A stretch of 64,000 bases of DNA from assembly GCA_017383485.1 (NCBI GenBank), contig JAFNXM010000027.1, positions 1 to 64,000 of the forward strand, in the 5' to 3' direction. This DNA comes from Bacteroidaceae bacterium. GTDB lineage: Bacteria; Bacteroidota; Bacteroidia; Bacteroidales; Bacteroidaceae. The notes under the pieces are model-generated. The model was not told the DNA's origin, ran no database searches, and was given only the letters and a program-made list of their open reading frames with translations. A program made the translations under genes and the position numbers. Positions 46,328-56,488 of this stretch are shown piece after piece (position 1 is the first letter of the stretch; each line of letters starts with the position of its first letter).

Positions 46328-47968
46328 TTAGCAAGAGCAGTTCAGGGGTTTGATTTGCTTGAAGAAGTCATTGCCCTTGTCGTCCACCAGGATGAATGCG
46401 GGGAAGTCCTCTACCTCGATCTTCCAGATGGCTTCCATGCCCAGTTCGGGGAACTCTACGCATTCGATGTGCTTGATGTTGTTTTGCGCCAAGATAGCAG
46501 CGGGGCCACCGATTGAGCCCAAGTAGAAGCCACCATGCTTGTGGCAAGCATCAGTCACGTCTTGCGAGCGGTTACCCTTAGCCAACATGACCATAGCACC
46601 ACCGTGGCTTTGGAACAAGTCTACGTATGAGTCCATACGGCCTGCTGTAGTTGGGCCCATCGAACCGCAAGCCATGCCTGCAGGAGTCTTGGCAGGACCA
46701 GCGTAGTAGATGGGGTGATCCTTGATGTATTGTGGCAAGTCTTCGCCGCGGTCCAGGCGTTCCTTCAACTTAGCGTGAGCGATGTCGCGGCCTACGATAA
46801 TTGTACCATTCAGGCTGAGGCGAGTCGCCACTGGATATTGTGACAATTGCTTGAGGATTTCGCTCATTGGTTGGTTCAGGTCGATGCGTACAGCTTCGCC
46901 TTCGCCAGCATTTCTCAACGCTTCGGGGATCAAAGATGTGGGGTTGTCGTCCATCTTTTCTACCCAAAGACCATCTTTGTTGATCTTACACTTAATATTG
47001 CGGTCTGCCGAGCAGCTTACGCCCAAGCCTACGGGGCAACTTGCGCCGTGGCGTGGCAAGCGTACGACGCGAATGTCGTGTGCGAAGTACTTACCGCCGA
47101 ATTGTGCACCGAGTCCGATATTGTGTGCTTCGCGGAGCAATTCCTTTTCAAGTTCTACGTCGCGGAAAGCACGGCCAGTTTCGTCGCCAGTAGTAGGCAA
47201 GTTGTCGTAATATTTGGTAGAAGCCAACTTGACAGTTTGCAGATTCTTTTCAGCCGAAGTACCACCGATCACGATAGCTACGTGGTAGGGAGGACAAGCC
47301 GCTGTACCGAGCGTCTTCATCTTGCTTACGAGGAAGGGCACGAGGGTTTGTGGGTTCAGGATAGCCTTGGTTTCCTGATAGAGGTAGGTCTTGTTGGCCG
47401 AACCACCACCCTTGGTCACACAGAGGAAGTGGTATTCCATACCTTCTGTAGCCTCGATGTCGATTTGTGCGGGCAGGTTACACTTTGTATTCACCTCGTC
47501 GTACATATTCAGAGGTGCGTTTTGCGAATAGCGCAGGTTTTCTTCAGTATAAGTCTTGAAGACACCCTTGGAAATAGCCTCTTCGTCGCAGAATCCGGTC
47601 CAAACTTGTTGACCCTTTTCGCCGTGTACGATAGCCGTACCTGTGTCTTGACAAAGTGGGAGCTTGCCCTTAGCAGCTACTTCTGCATTGCGCAGGAAAG
47701 TCAGGGCAACGTACTTGTCGTTGTCCGAAGCTTCAGGGTCGTTGAGGATCTTTGCCACTTGTTCGTTGTGCTCGCGACGCAACAAGAACGATACGTCACG
47801 GAATGCTTGGTTGATCAATTTTGTCAAACCTTCGGCTTCCACCTTCAAGATGGGTTTGCCTTCAAATTCGCTCACGCTGACATAGTCCTTGCTCAGGTGA
47901 TAATACTCCGTAGTGTCCTTGCCCAATTGGAACATGGGCGCATACTTGAATTCAGGTATTTGTGCCAT
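46328..47968 (-). CDS. class I fumarate hydratase (4Fe-4S)
   Basis: 546-residue single-chain iron-sulfur fumarase converting fumarate and malate, used in the reductive branch leading to succinate in this group. Motifs: '[21 protein letters not shown]' near 110 (cluster Cys), '[16 protein letters not shown]', '[23 protein letters not shown]', '[40 protein letters not shown]' and C-terminal beta-domain '[31 protein letters not shown]'. Full length, monocistronic, with its own promoter. Confidence 0.94.
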   Translation of the reverse strand: MAQIPEFKYAPMFQLGKDTTEYYHLSKDYVSVSEFEGKPILKVEAEGLTKLINQAFRDVSFLLRREHNEQVAKILNDPEASDNDKYVALTFLRNAEVAAKGKLPLCQDTGTAIVHGEKGQQVWTGFCDEEAISKGVFKTYTEENLRYSQNAPLNMYDEVNTKCNLPAQIDIEATEGMEYHFLCVTKGGGSANKTYLYQETKAILNPQTLVPFLVSKMKTLGTAACPPYHVAIVIGGTSAEKNLQTVKLASTKYYDNLPTTGDETGRAFRDVELEKELLREAHNIGLGAQFGGKYFAHDIRVVRLPRHGASCPVGLGVSCSADRNIKCKINKDGLWVEKMDDNPTSLIPEALRNAGEGEAVRIDLNQPMSEILKQLSQYPVATRLSLNGTIIVGRDIAHAKLKERLDRGEDLPQYIKDHPIYYAGPAKTPAGMACGSMGPTTAGRMDSYVDLFQSHGGAMVMLAKGNRSQDVTDACHKHGGFYLGSIGGPAAILAQNNIKHIECVEFPELGMEAIWKIEVEDFPAFILVDDKGNDFFKQIKPLNCSC

Positions 47969-48029
47969 AATATGAAGTGTTATAAATTTGTGATTACTGT
48001 GTTTTTCGCCGATCCTTACGAATCTATGC

Positions 48030-48061
48030 CAAAATTACTGTTTCCTAGTGAATCCGCCAAA
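48030..48061 (-). promoter_or_regulatory. fumarase promoter
   Basis: Minus strand TTTG (48058-48061), 20 bases, TAATTTTG (48030-48037); leader about 55 bases. Full consensus match. Confidence 0.7.
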
Positions 48062-48150
48062 GAAACGCGCAATTTTCTATAGGTTTTGCGAGAAAAGCAC
48101 CCCCGAGTTTTTTCACTATGCCCAGGCTTTGTAAAAAAATGTCAACTCCA

Positions 48151-48182
48151 TTTGCTATTATACTTTATTTTCATTATCTTCG
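48151..48182 (+). promoter_or_regulatory. promoter of the InaA-type kinase gene
   Basis: TTTG (48151-48154), 20 bases, TATCTTCG (48175-48182; one mismatch to TAnnTTTG). Predicted leader about 80 bases, back-to-back with the fumarase promoter. Confidence 0.55.
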
Positions 48183-48269
48183 CATTTGACAACCATTTTT
48201 GATATAAAACTACGAAAAACGCCATGCTTGCCTTATTAGAATAAGGTGTGGTCCTTGAAGGGGGAAACT

Positions 48270-48968
48270 ATGAAGATAATCCTTAATTCTAAATACGAAC
48301 ATCTACGCGAATACCTGAAAAATCTGGAACACCACTTTGTGCATGACGGGAAGGAAATCTTTCGCGATCGAAATGTTGTGAAAACGCTCGAAGTCGATGG
48401 CTTGAAACTTTGTGTCAAGAAGTACGCTTCACCATCTCTGCCCGGCAAGATCGCACAACGCCTCTATAAGGCGCCAAAAGGGAAGAAAGCCTATTATCGT
48501 CCTTTGCAATTGCGCGAACGTGGCTTTGAAAGCCCAGAACCCGTAGCCTTCGTCAGATATCGCAAGGGGCTAGTCGGTGCAACAACTTACTTCGTTTGCC
48601 TTTATTCAAACTACCGTTATAATATGGTAGACGCTTTATCGATCCCAGCCTCGGAACGTGACGATTTGATCGTAGCCTTTGCACGTTTTGTAGCACGTTT
48701 GCACGAACGCGGTTTCCTGCATCGCGACTTCTCCTCTTCTAATGTGCTCTACGATGTAGTAAACGAAAAATTCCGCTTTGCCCTGATCGATACAAACAGT
48801 ATCCGCACAGGACGCCCCGTAAGTGTGGAGCGCGGATGTGAGAATCTGGCACAATTAGCAGGCGACGACGAATTCTTTACCAAATTGGCAAAAGAATATG
48901 CCGACGCACGAAATGCAGACCCTTTGAAATGCCTTGAAATTATACAACGCGAATGGAAGAAGGAGTAA
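48270..48968 (+). CDS. InaA/WaaP-family lipopolysaccharide kinase-like protein
   Basis: 232 residues from ATG 48270. A GTG at 48246 in frame would add eight residues, but the purine-rich GAAGGGGG just before 48270 supports the ATG. The fold is a small protein-kinase-like domain with catalytic loop 'RGFLHRDFSSSNVLYD' (HRD...N) and metal-binding 'FALIDTNSI' in place of DFG. Family members phosphorylate LPS core heptose/Kdo. Acceptor unknown; no LPS genes adjacent. Confidence 0.8.
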   Translation: MKIILNSKYEHLREYLKNLEHHFVHDGKEIFRDRNVVKTLEVDGLKLCVKKYASPSLPGKIAQRLYKAPKGKKAYYRPLQLRERGFESPEPVAFVRYRKGLVGATTYFVCLYSNYRYNMVDALSIPASERDDLIVAFARFVARLHERGFLHRDFSSSNVLYDVVNEKFRFALIDTNSIRTGRPVSVERGCENLAQLAGDDEFFTKLAKEYADARNADPLKCLEIIQREWKKE

Positions 48969-48993
48969 ACCTTCTCCAAACAAAAACGCATAA

Positions 48994-49035
48994 AAAATAG
49001 GCAAGGTGCAAGGAGATGCTAACTTTGCCTATTTT
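48994..49035. terminator. bidirectional terminator
   Basis: Perfect 11-bp stem AAAATAGGCAA / TTGCCTATTTT (48994-49004 with 49025-49035) with T-rich flanks on both sides, between the convergent kinase gene and fucP. Confidence 0.8.
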
Positions 49036-49075
49036 CTTATTTTTGCTTAAAGGCTGAATTTCTTATATCCCTATC

Positions 49076-50371
49076 TTATTCCATCACACGCTGCTTCTTA
49101 TAACTGCGCAGACCATAGATAGTAACGATCAGGAAGCATATCAGCGGCAGGACAAATGATACATTGACTGCGGGGTGACCAGCGATGACGCCTTTGTCAA
49201 TAATCAGACCTTGCAGAGGAGGCATCACAGCTCCACCAACAATAGCCATCACAAGGAAAGCGGCGCCGAGTGAAGTATCCTGAGCGTCTACATTTTCCAA
49301 AGCAATACCATAGATTGTGGGGAACATCAATGACATGAACGCAGAAATACCTACGAGACAGTAGAGCCCAGTCATTCCCACGAAACTAATAGCACCGAGA
49401 GTACATAGCATTGCGCCTGTGCCGAAGACGGCGAGGAGTGCACGCGAATTAACGTAGCGCATCAAGAAGGTGCTGATGAATCGGCTGCACAAGAACATTG
49501 ACATGGCGAAGATGTTGTAGTTTTGCGCGGTTGCCTTAGATATGCCCAAATTGTCGGCATATTGGATGATGAAGGTCCACACCATGATCTGCGCCGCTAC
49601 GTAGAACATTTGCGCCACTACGCCTTCGCGATACACGGTATTGTTCCATAAGCGCTTGAGAGTATCGCCTGCTAAGCCCTGCTTGTCTGCTGCCGCTGTG
49701 ACGGGCATCTTTTTCAACGCAATGATAACAAACATCACCACGACAACGATACCGAGAATGACATAAGGATTGCGTATCACGGCCAAGTCGTGCAGACGAA
49801 TGCCAGCCTTTTCTGTTTCGCTTAAGGTATGGAAGAATGTCTCGCCAGCAGCATTTCGGCGATCCGACCATAAGGCGGGCAACACAAAAAGTGAAGCTAC
49901 CGCCATACCTGAAAGCGAGCCCATGGGATTGAAAGCTTGTGCCAGATTCAAACGGCGAGTCGACGTGCTCTTGCTACCCAAAGAAAGGATAAAGGGATTA
50001 GCTGTCGTTTCGAGGAAAGCCAAGCCAAATGTCAAAATATAAAGGGACAAGCAGAAGAAAACGAAGTTCTGCATCGCCGCGGCTGGGATAAAGAGAAAGG
50101 CGCCTATGGCGTAAAGTCCCAACCCTACGAGGATACCGCTCTTATAGCTCTTCTTTCTGATAAACAAAGCGGCTGGTATCGCCATTGTAGCATATCCGCC
50201 ATAGAAGGCAAACTGCACAAACGACGCCTCGAATGCCGAGAGCTCCATCACGGTCTGGAATGCCGCTACCATAGGATTGGTGATATCATTGGCAAAGCCC
50301 CATAGTGCGAAGAGCGAAGTAATCAGGATAAAGGTGACGAGGTATTTTTTCTCAATCAGTTTTTCTTTCAT
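49076..50371 (-). CDS. fucP: L-fucose:H+ symporter
   Basis: 431-residue MFS transporter with 12 predicted membrane segments. Typical FucP elements: 'FALWGFANDITNPMVAAFQ' (N-terminal), 'QFAFYGGYATMAIPAALF', 'FLETTANPFILSLG' and 'AQAFNPMGSLSG', with the Asp/Glu pair used for proton coupling. Last gene of the minus-strand fucose operon; it imports L-fucose released from host glycans. Confidence 0.92.
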   Translation of the reverse strand: MKEKLIEKKYLVTFILITSLFALWGFANDITNPMVAAFQTVMELSAFEASFVQFAFYGGYATMAIPAALFIRKKSYKSGILVGLGLYAIGAFLFIPAAAMQNFVFFCLSLYILTFGLAFLETTANPFILSLGSKSTSTRRLNLAQAFNPMGSLSGMAVASLFVLPALWSDRRNAAGETFFHTLSETEKAGIRLHDLAVIRNPYVILGIVVVVMFVIIALKKMPVTAAADKQGLAGDTLKRLWNNTVYREGVVAQMFYVAAQIMVWTFIIQYADNLGISKATAQNYNIFAMSMFLCSRFISTFLMRYVNSRALLAVFGTGAMLCTLGAISFVGMTGLYCLVGISAFMSLMFPTIYGIALENVDAQDTSLGAAFLVMAIVGGAVMPPLQGLIIDKGVIAGHPAVNVSFVLPLICFLIVTIYGLRSYKKQRVME

Positions 50372-50419
50372 GAAATCTTCTTTTTAAAGATACAATAATT
50401 AATAAAGGGTTTGTAGTAC

Positions 50420-50815
50420 TTATTCTTGTTCGTACAAGTGAAACATGCGTTCCATCAACTGCCACTTTTCTGCCGACGACATACCGGCTTTTACCAATTG
50501 GAACTCGGCCATATAGTCTTCCCATTCGGCTTGTCGGGGCAAGGTTGAGAGTCGTGCCATCGCAGTCTCCCATTCGAAGTCGAGAGGTGTTTCTACGATC
50601 ATGAACAAACGGGTGCCGAGGATGTAGATTTCCATTTCCAGGATGCCCACCTCACGTATGCCTGCCAAGATCTCAGCCCATGCGTGCTCCTTGCTGTGGC
50701 GTTTGCGATACTCGGCGATCAGTTCAGGATTGTCTTTGAGGTCGAGCGTCTGGCAGTAGCGTTTCACCGGACCATCATAGACTTTGACGGGATAACCATT
50801 CTTAGGATTTTCCAT
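50420..50815 (-). CDS. RhaM-family (DUF718) mutarotase, probably for L-fucose
   Basis: 131 residues. Dimeric alpha/beta-barrel fold of the L-rhamnose mutarotase family: 'YCQTLDLKDNPELIAEYRKRHSKEHAWAEILAGIREVGILEMEIY' (catalytic His in HxxxW region) and C-terminal 'AEKWQLMERMFHLYEQE'. It interconverts sugar anomers. The operon holds fucose, not rhamnose, isomerase and aldolase, so L-fucose is the likely substrate, replacing FucU. It lies 18 bp after the kinase and 48 bp before fucP. Confidence 0.85.
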   Translation of the reverse strand: MENPKNGYPVKVYDGPVKRYCQTLDLKDNPELIAEYRKRHSKEHAWAEILAGIREVGILEMEIYILGTRLFMIVETPLDFEWETAMARLSTLPRQAEWEDYMAEFQLVKAGMSSAEKWQLMERMFHLYEQE

Positions 50816-50833
50816 ACGATTGATCTATTTCTA

Positions 50834-52255
50834 TTAATATTTAGGTTCGAAAATATTTGGTTTCACACTATTTCTCACGACTGAGCGCAAGTCGGCAATA
50901 TCCTTAACTTCGCCAGCAGCTTTGGCTTGCATCAGGATATTTCCCATAGCAGTTGCTTCCACGGGACCTGCCCAAACGGGGACGCCAAGAGCATCTGCCG
51001 TAAGTTGGTTAAGCAATGCGTTCTGCGAACCGCCGCCGATGATGTGCAATCTGCTGATTGGTGCGGGCAACAAAGGATTGGCGCCAGCGATTGCCTCTTG
51101 GTATTTCTTCGCCAAAGATTGCAGTACGCAGCGGGTCATTTCTGCCTTGTCTTGCGGTACGGGTTGTTGCGTCTTTTCGCAATAGTCGCAAATCGCTTGC
51201 CACATAGAAGCAGGATTCATAAACGCAGCGTCGGCCACGGGGATAAGGCTTGTGATTTCTGCACGTTCAGCAGCAGGCAGGAGTTCTCCGAAAGTTTGCT
51301 CTTCGCCCTGTTCTTTCCACTCACTCATCAGACGTTGCAGGATCCACAGCCCAGTGATATTTTGCAAGAAGCGGATGCGGCCTTCCACCCCGCCTTCGTT
51401 GGTAAATTCTGCCAAACGTGCTGCTTCGGTCAATACGGGCTCTGCCAATTCGACGCCGAGCAACGACCATGTGCCAGAACTGAGGAATGCGACCAGCGAA
51501 CCATCTTCTTCGGCAGGAACGGCTGCTACAGCCGATGCCGTATCGTGTGAGCCCACGGCTACGACGTCCACCTCGCCCAGACCGGTTTCTTCTGCAATAT
51601 CAGCACGCAATTTGCCACGCACCGTTCCGGGCATCACGATAGGTCCGAAGATGTGTCGAGGCAGTCCGAGTGCGTCGATAGTCTGCCAAGACCAATCGCG
51701 CTGACGTGCGTCCAGGAGTTCGGAAGTCGAGGCTATGCAGTATTCATTGTTTATCGTGCCAGTCAGGAAATAACTGAAAAGGTCCGGCATGAAAAGCAAA
51801 TGTGCTGCTGCGTCCAACTGTGCGCTACCCTTCATGCTGTAGAGTTGCGACAGGGTGTTGATCTCCATCACCTGAATACCGGTTGTAGCGTAGTGCGCAC
51901 TGGGATTGATAATCTTTGCCACCTCTTCGGGCACACCAGCAGTACGTGCGTCACGATAGCACACGGGATTGCCCAACAATTGTCCGTCGCGGTCGATCAG
52001 ACCAAAGTCCACGCCCCAAGTATCTATACCGATGCTTTTGACATTGTAACCCTTTGCAGCAGCTTTCTTAAGCCCCGCTTTCATATCTTCAAACAGTGCA
52101 GGAAAATCCCAATACACATGGTCGCCCAGGCGTACCTGTCTATTGCCGAAGCGGTGTACTTCTTCCATCACAATACGGCCCTGATCCAGCCAACCTGCTA
52201 TCACACGACCGCTACCGCCACCAAAATCGGCAGCCAAATATACATTTTTGCTCAT
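50834..52255 (-). CDS. RhaB-type sugar kinase, probably L-fuculokinase
   Basis: 473 residues of the FGGY family from MSKNVYLAADFGGGSGR; an upstream start (52282) adds nine unconserved residues. Sequence character is rhamnulokinase-like: 'IDTWGVDFGLID', 'NPVCYRDART', 'LLFMPDLFSYFLTG', 'VAVGSHDTASAV', 'FLSSGTWSLLGVE'. The operon context (FucI, FucA) predicts phosphorylation of L-fuculose. This RhaB-for-FucK substitution is common in Bacteroides-type fucose operons. Confidence 0.88.
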   Translation of the reverse strand: MSKNVYLAADFGGGSGRVIAGWLDQGRIVMEEVHRFGNRQVRLGDHVYWDFPALFEDMKAGLKKAAAKGYNVKSIGIDTWGVDFGLIDRDGQLLGNPVCYRDARTAGVPEEVAKIINPSAHYATTGIQVMEINTLSQLYSMKGSAQLDAAAHLLFMPDLFSYFLTGTINNEYCIASTSELLDARQRDWSWQTIDALGLPRHIFGPIVMPGTVRGKLRADIAEETGLGEVDVVAVGSHDTASAVAAVPAEEDGSLVAFLSSGTWSLLGVELAEPVLTEAARLAEFTNEGGVEGRIRFLQNITGLWILQRLMSEWKEQGEEQTFGELLPAAERAEITSLIPVADAAFMNPASMWQAICDYCEKTQQPVPQDKAEMTRCVLQSLAKKYQEAIAGANPLLPAPISRLHIIGGGSQNALLNQLTADALGVPVWAGPVEATAMGNILMQAKAAGEVKDIADLRSVVRNSVKPNIFEPKY

Positions 52256-52317
52256 CACTAATATATAATGCGAGAATGGCAAAGTGCGCTCACTCCACCA
52301 TTCTCCACATAGTTAAA

Positions 52318-52956
52318 TTACTTAGTCTTTTTGCCCAAAACGTAAATATCGAGGTCCTCGATCTCTTGTGGAGTGAGCACGTCGTATTCGCCACCGCTTT
52401 GGATGATAATGCGGCAAGCCATTTCGAAGAACATCGCACGTTCGAAGGCTTGATCAAAATCCTTTCCGCAAACCACCTGACCGTGATTGGTCAAGAGAAT
52501 AGAATTGTGGTCTTGCATTGCTTCCACCACAGCCTTTGCCAACTCGGGCGAACCTGGGCGCAGGTAGGGGATCACAGGGATTTCGCGACCCACGTGGCAG
52601 GGCACTTCTGCTGTGACGTTGAAGTTTTCAGGTTTCTTCTTCATGCACGACACTGCGGTAGCGTATGGTGACTGGAAGTGAAGCACTACGTTGACATCGG
52701 GGCGAGCACGGAGCACGCCAAGGTGGAATCCGCTCTCCATCGAGGGCTTCACGCCGTTGAGCACCTCGCCTGTTGCCACGGTACATTGAGATACTTTTTC
52801 CTTTTGCAATGTAGGCACCCACGAGCCAGTACCCGACACTAAAGCCTCGTCGCCAATGCGCCATGACAAGTTGCCACTGCTGCAAATAGTCAGACCTGCT
52901 TCACCCACGCGGTGAGCTTGCTTGATAAACTCTTCAATATGTAGATTCGTAATCAT
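52318..52956 (-). CDS. fucA: class II aldolase, L-fuculose-1-phosphate aldolase
   Basis: 212 residues from MITNLHIEEF; the longer start (52995) lacks conservation. Zinc-dependent class II aldolase with 'SSGNLSWRIGD' (phosphate site), 'VLHFQSPYATAVSC' (one metal His) and the 'LLTNHGQVVCGKDFDQAFE' motif (metal His). The usual HxH pair reads HFQ here, as happens in some family members. It splits fuculose-1-P into DHAP and L-lactaldehyde. A 303-bp repeat-filled gap precedes it. Confidence 0.87.
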   Translation of the reverse strand: MITNLHIEEFIKQAHRVGEAGLTICSSGNLSWRIGDEALVSGTGSWVPTLQKEKVSQCTVATGEVLNGVKPSMESGFHLGVLRARPDVNVVLHFQSPYATAVSCMKKKPENFNVTAEVPCHVGREIPVIPYLRPGSPELAKAVVEAMQDHNSILLTNHGQVVCGKDFDQAFERAMFFEMACRIIIQSGGEYDVLTPQEIEDLDIYVLGKKTK

Positions 52957-53006
52957 TTTTTTTAGATAGGATATTAAGTCAAATTCGAACGGCATTTTAG
53001 GTTGCT

Positions 53007-53172
53007 TAAAAAAGCCTAGACCTTTTTTAAATTTCGCGACGCCTCGTTAAAATTTCGCGACGCCTCGTTAAAATTTCGCGACGCCTCGTTAAAATTTCGC
53101 GACGCCTCGTTAAAAAAAGGTCTAATGTTTTTAAAAAAGGGTTAGACTCTTTTTCAACAAGGTCTTTACTTT
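53007..53172 (-). repeat. intergenic repeat copy R7 (four tandem units)
   Basis: Four tandem 21-bp units (53029-53048, 53049-53069, 53070-53090, 53091-53111), all identical, with arms AAGCCTAGACCTTTTTT on the left and AAAAAAAGGTCTAATG, AAAGGGTTAGACTC and CAACAAGGTCTTTAC on the right. It lies inside the fucose operon between fucO and fucA. Apart from unit number it is almost identical to R8 at 56489-56612. The remaining 53173-53259 holds nothing recognised. Confidence 0.9.
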
Positions 53173-53259
53173 TTTTTCGCACACTTTTTCGTCCTATTTT
53201 CAGGCGTTACAAGTTGCGATTTCAAACCGCCGAATAAAACTCGAAATTAAGGTTTCTGT

Positions 53260-54414
53260 TTACAACACTTTCTTGTACAAATCGAGGATGATTTCCTTGT
53301 TCACCTCGCGAGGGTTGCCTGGTGTACAAACGTCGGCAGCTGCGGCTGTTGCCAAGCGGTCGAGGTCCTCGGCCTTGATGCCAAGCTCAGACAAATGTTG
53401 TGGAATACCGACACGTACAGACAATGCTTGCACGGCGTCGACTGCAGCCTGCGCAGCCTCCTCGGTGGTCATTTCTGGGCGGTACACGTTCATCGCCTTA
53501 GCGATTTGCACATACTTGTCCAAAGCTGCAGGCATATTGTATGCCATCACGGTGGGCAGGAGCAACGCGTTGGCTACGCCATGTGGAATGTCGAAGATAG
53601 CGCCCAAGGGGTGAGCCATACCATGGACTACGCCCAGACCTACGTTGGAGAATGCCATACCAGCGATGTATTGTGCCACCGCCATACCATTACGCGCCTC
53701 AGCATTTTCTGGTTCGTTGACAGCTGTTTCAAGGTAGCGAGCGATCATTTCGATAGCTTTCAGTTCGAACATATCACTCATTTCCCAAGCGCCCTTAGTG
53801 ATCAGACCCTCGATGGCATGAGTCAGTGCGTCGAGACCTGTCGCAGCAGTCAGGCTCTTGGGCAGAGTGTACATCAGCTCAGCATCTACGATAGCCATCA
53901 CTGGGATATCGTTGGGGTCGACACATACCATTTTCTTCGCGTTTTCTTCGTCTGTGATGACATAGTTGATAGTCACTTCGGCAGCAGTACCTGCAGTCGT
54001 AGGCAGTGCGATGATGGGCACAGACTTTTGCTTAGTATCCGCTACACCTTCCAACGAAACGACGTCGGCAAATTCAGGATTGTTGGTGATAATACCTACA
54101 GCCTTGGCAGTATCCATAGACGAGCCACCACCAATAGCCAGGATAAAGTCTGCGCCGGATGCTGCAAACGCTGCTACACCTGCCTTCACATTGGCTACTG
54201 TGGGATTGGGCTTGATATCACTAAATACTTCGTAGGGGATACCTGCTGCGTCGAGCACCTGGAGAACTTTTTCTGCTACGCCGAACTTGATCAAATCCTT
54301 GTCTGTTGCGACGAAAGCTTTCTTATATCTGAGGCGAGAAATTTCCTTTGGCAAAACTTCGCGAGCACCGGGGCCGAAGTAAGAGACTTCGTTGAGGATG
54401 AATCTTTGTACCAT
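53260..54414 (-). CDS. fucO: lactaldehyde reductase (iron-dependent alcohol dehydrogenase)
   Basis: 384 residues of the group III alcohol dehydrogenase family. NAD site 'AIGGGSSMDTAK' (~97-108), 'PTTAGTAAEVT', and metal ligands in 'GLDALTHAIEG', 'GVVHGMAHPLGAIFDIPHGVANA' (His residues). It reduces L-lactaldehyde to 1,2-propanediol, recycling NADH during anaerobic fucose breakdown. Lies 120 bp after fucI with a hairpin between them. Confidence 0.92.
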   Translation of the reverse strand: MVQRFILNEVSYFGPGAREVLPKEISRLRYKKAFVATDKDLIKFGVAEKVLQVLDAAGIPYEVFSDIKPNPTVANVKAGVAAFAASGADFILAIGGGSSMDTAKAVGIITNNPEFADVVSLEGVADTKQKSVPIIALPTTAGTAAEVTINYVITDEENAKKMVCVDPNDIPVMAIVDAELMYTLPKSLTAATGLDALTHAIEGLITKGAWEMSDMFELKAIEMIARYLETAVNEPENAEARNGMAVAQYIAGMAFSNVGLGVVHGMAHPLGAIFDIPHGVANALLLPTVMAYNMPAALDKYVQIAKAMNVYRPEMTTEEAAQAAVDAVQALSVRVGIPQHLSELGIKAEDLDRLATAAAADVCTPGNPREVNKEIILDLYKKVL

Positions 54415-54480
54415 TTTATTTTTGATGTAATATTGGAGAAAGTCAATTTGATTTAGGAGAGAGTCTCCCAGTAAAAGGTG

Positions 54481-54517
54481 AAGCCAAGCAACGAATTCAG
54501 CATCCGTTGCTCGGCTT
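54481..54517 (-). other. intercistronic hairpin between fucI and fucO
   Basis: 13-bp stem with one mismatch (AAGCCAAGCAACG / CGTTGCTCGGCTT, 54481-54493 with 54505-54517). On the minus strand only a short T stretch follows (CACCTTTT), so it may reduce read-through or protect the fucI mRNA end. It is 18 bp after the fucI stop. Confidence 0.5.
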
Positions 54518-54534
54518 TATAAGTGCAATATTTA

Positions 54535-56307
54535 TTATTTATATACAGGGCCGTAGGCTGCACAAGCGCGATAGTCGGCACCTTCCTTGTCCATACCGAA
54601 GGCGTTCCATGCAGCAGGACGGAAGATCTCGTCTTCGTTGACATTGTGCATACAAACTGGGATGCGCAACATCGAAGCCAAAGTGATCAAGTCCTGACCA
54701 ATATGGCCGTAGCTGATCGCACCATGGTTGGCGCCCCAGTTGTTCATCACTGAATAAACGTCCTTGAACGCGGGTTTGTCGCACAAACGTGGCACGAACC
54801 ATGTAGTAGGCCAAGTGGGGTCTGTGCGCATATTCAGTACGTCGTGGATTTCGGGGTCTACGTCGGCAGTCCAACCTTCTGCGATTTGAAGTACAGGACC
54901 GAGGCCTTTCACCAAGTTCAGACGGCTCATGGTCACAGGCATACCACCCTTGCTGAGGAAGTTTGAAGAGAAACCGCCGCCGCGGAAATAGTCGCGGTCT
55001 GCTGGCATCCAGTTGGTATTCTTCAGACAGCCCTTGACGTCTTCTTCTGTCATTTCCCAGCATGGTTTCATGCAAGGTTCGCCTGCTGCGTTGGTGCTAG
55101 CTCCTGTAGCATCGAGCGTAGTCGCTCCGGAGTTGATCAAGTGAATCATACCGCCTGCAGCAAGTCCTGTCAATTCCTTGCCAGTGACGCGCTTCACAGC
55201 TTCGGGGCTCCAATATGTACGAACGTCCGAGAACATTTGTCCACAACCAGTCATCAGATTGCCAAACAACATAGCCACCGCGTTGCAAGCATCATTCTCT
55301 GTAGCCAGTACGTATGCCTTGCGAATGCCGTTCCAGTCGAATGTACTACACATCAATGCTTCTGTGAAGTCGCCATTAGGTTTCCAGTCTGTCCATTGGC
55401 GTTGTCCTTGGAAACCACCTGCGATAGCGTTGTGACCGATAGCTTCTTCCTTGTAGCCCATCTCGAGCAATTTAGGATTGCCTTGCATCAAGTCGCGCAC
55501 GATCAGGGTCATTTTCACCACAAACTCCCAGTCGGCATCCTTTTGTTCGCGTGTCTTTTGACGGTCCTCGCGGTTCTTGTCCCAGCCTTCGTTGGTCTTA
55601 CAATATTCCTTGGTCCAAGCCATCGCCTTTTCGTATTCTTCGTGGTCATAGATACCTTCTTCCATGCGGCGTAGGATTTCTGTTTCATCCACGCTCTCAT
55701 TGCGCATACCCAGGTAGCTTTGGAAGAAGTCTTGGTCTACGATACTGCCAGCGATACCCATACATTGGCTACCGATAGACAGATAACTTTGACCGCGCAT
55801 GTCTGCCACAGCCACGGCAGCACGTGCAAAGCGAAGCAACTTTTCTGCTACGTCTGCAGGAATAGTATTGTCGTCCAAATCCTGTACGTCGTGACCATAG
55901 ATGCCAAAGGCAGGAAGCCCCTTTTGTGCATGACCAGCCAACACAGCTGCCAGGTAAACTGCACCAGGGCGCTCTGTGCCGTTGAATCCCCAAACAGCCT
56001 TAGGCCAGTGAGGGTGCATGTCCATCGTTTCCGAACCATAGCACCAGCACGAAGTCACGGTGATTGTTGCACCCACGCCTTCGCGTTCAAACTTTTCAGC
56101 ACATGCTGCAGTTTCTGCAACACGTCCGATGGTGCCATCGGCGATAACGCACTCCACGGGCGTACCATCTGCATGGCGCACGTTCTTGCTGACCAATTCT
56201 GCCACGGCCTTAGCCAGCGACATAGTCTTTTCCTCCAAACTTTCTCTCACTCCACCTTGACGTCCGTCGATGGTGGGACGAATTCCGATTTTAGGATATT
56301 TTCTCAT
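54535..56307 (-). CDS. fucI: L-fucose isomerase
   Basis: 590 residues, the same length as E. coli FucI (591) and alike throughout. Catalytic/metal regions visible: '[19 protein letters not shown]' (N-terminus), '[16 protein letters not shown]', '[10 protein letters not shown]' (metal-ligand Glu/Asp), '[29 protein letters not shown]' and '[17 protein letters not shown]'. Converts L-fucose to L-fuculose. First gene of the operon. No clear promoter or regulator gene was found upstream; only a partial -7-like TTACTTTG about 60 bases before the start. Confidence 0.95.
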   Translation of the reverse strand: MRKYPKIGIRPTIDGRQGGVRESLEEKTMSLAKAVAELVSKNVRHADGTPVECVIADGTIGRVAETAACAEKFEREGVGATITVTSCWCYGSETMDMHPHWPKAVWGFNGTERPGAVYLAAVLAGHAQKGLPAFGIYGHDVQDLDDNTIPADVAEKLLRFARAAVAVADMRGQSYLSIGSQCMGIAGSIVDQDFFQSYLGMRNESVDETEILRRMEEGIYDHEEYEKAMAWTKEYCKTNEGWDKNREDRQKTREQKDADWEFVVKMTLIVRDLMQGNPKLLEMGYKEEAIGHNAIAGGFQGQRQWTDWKPNGDFTEALMCSTFDWNGIRKAYVLATENDACNAVAMLFGNLMTGCGQMFSDVRTYWSPEAVKRVTGKELTGLAAGGMIHLINSGATTLDATGASTNAAGEPCMKPCWEMTEEDVKGCLKNTNWMPADRDYFRGGGFSSNFLSKGGMPVTMSRLNLVKGLGPVLQIAEGWTADVDPEIHDVLNMRTDPTWPTTWFVPRLCDKPAFKDVYSVMNNWGANHGAISYGHIGQDLITLASMLRIPVCMHNVNEDEIFRPAAWNAFGMDKEGADYRACAAYGPVYK

Positions 56308-56488
56308 GATATATAGTTATTTTATTAGGTTTAGAAATTGTTTGCAAAGTAAATATTTTAAAAGGAATTTACCCCTTATTTTTTTATGTTGTAAAGCAGA
56401 AAGTAATTTCTCGTGTCACCTTTTGCGTATTAAATGACGATTTTCACTTTTTCCCCAAAAGCATTGAGAAAGCACATTTATACACGTT

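Noticed and set aside
46847..48082. 411-residue plus-strand ORF opposite fumarase
   Set aside because: Shadow frame of the fumarase gene; the Cys/Val/Phe-rich composition is typical of antisense translation.
53029..53111. Tandem identical repeats that might be a CRISPR array
   Set aside because: The 21-bp units are directly contiguous with no spacers, and no cas gene is nearby.
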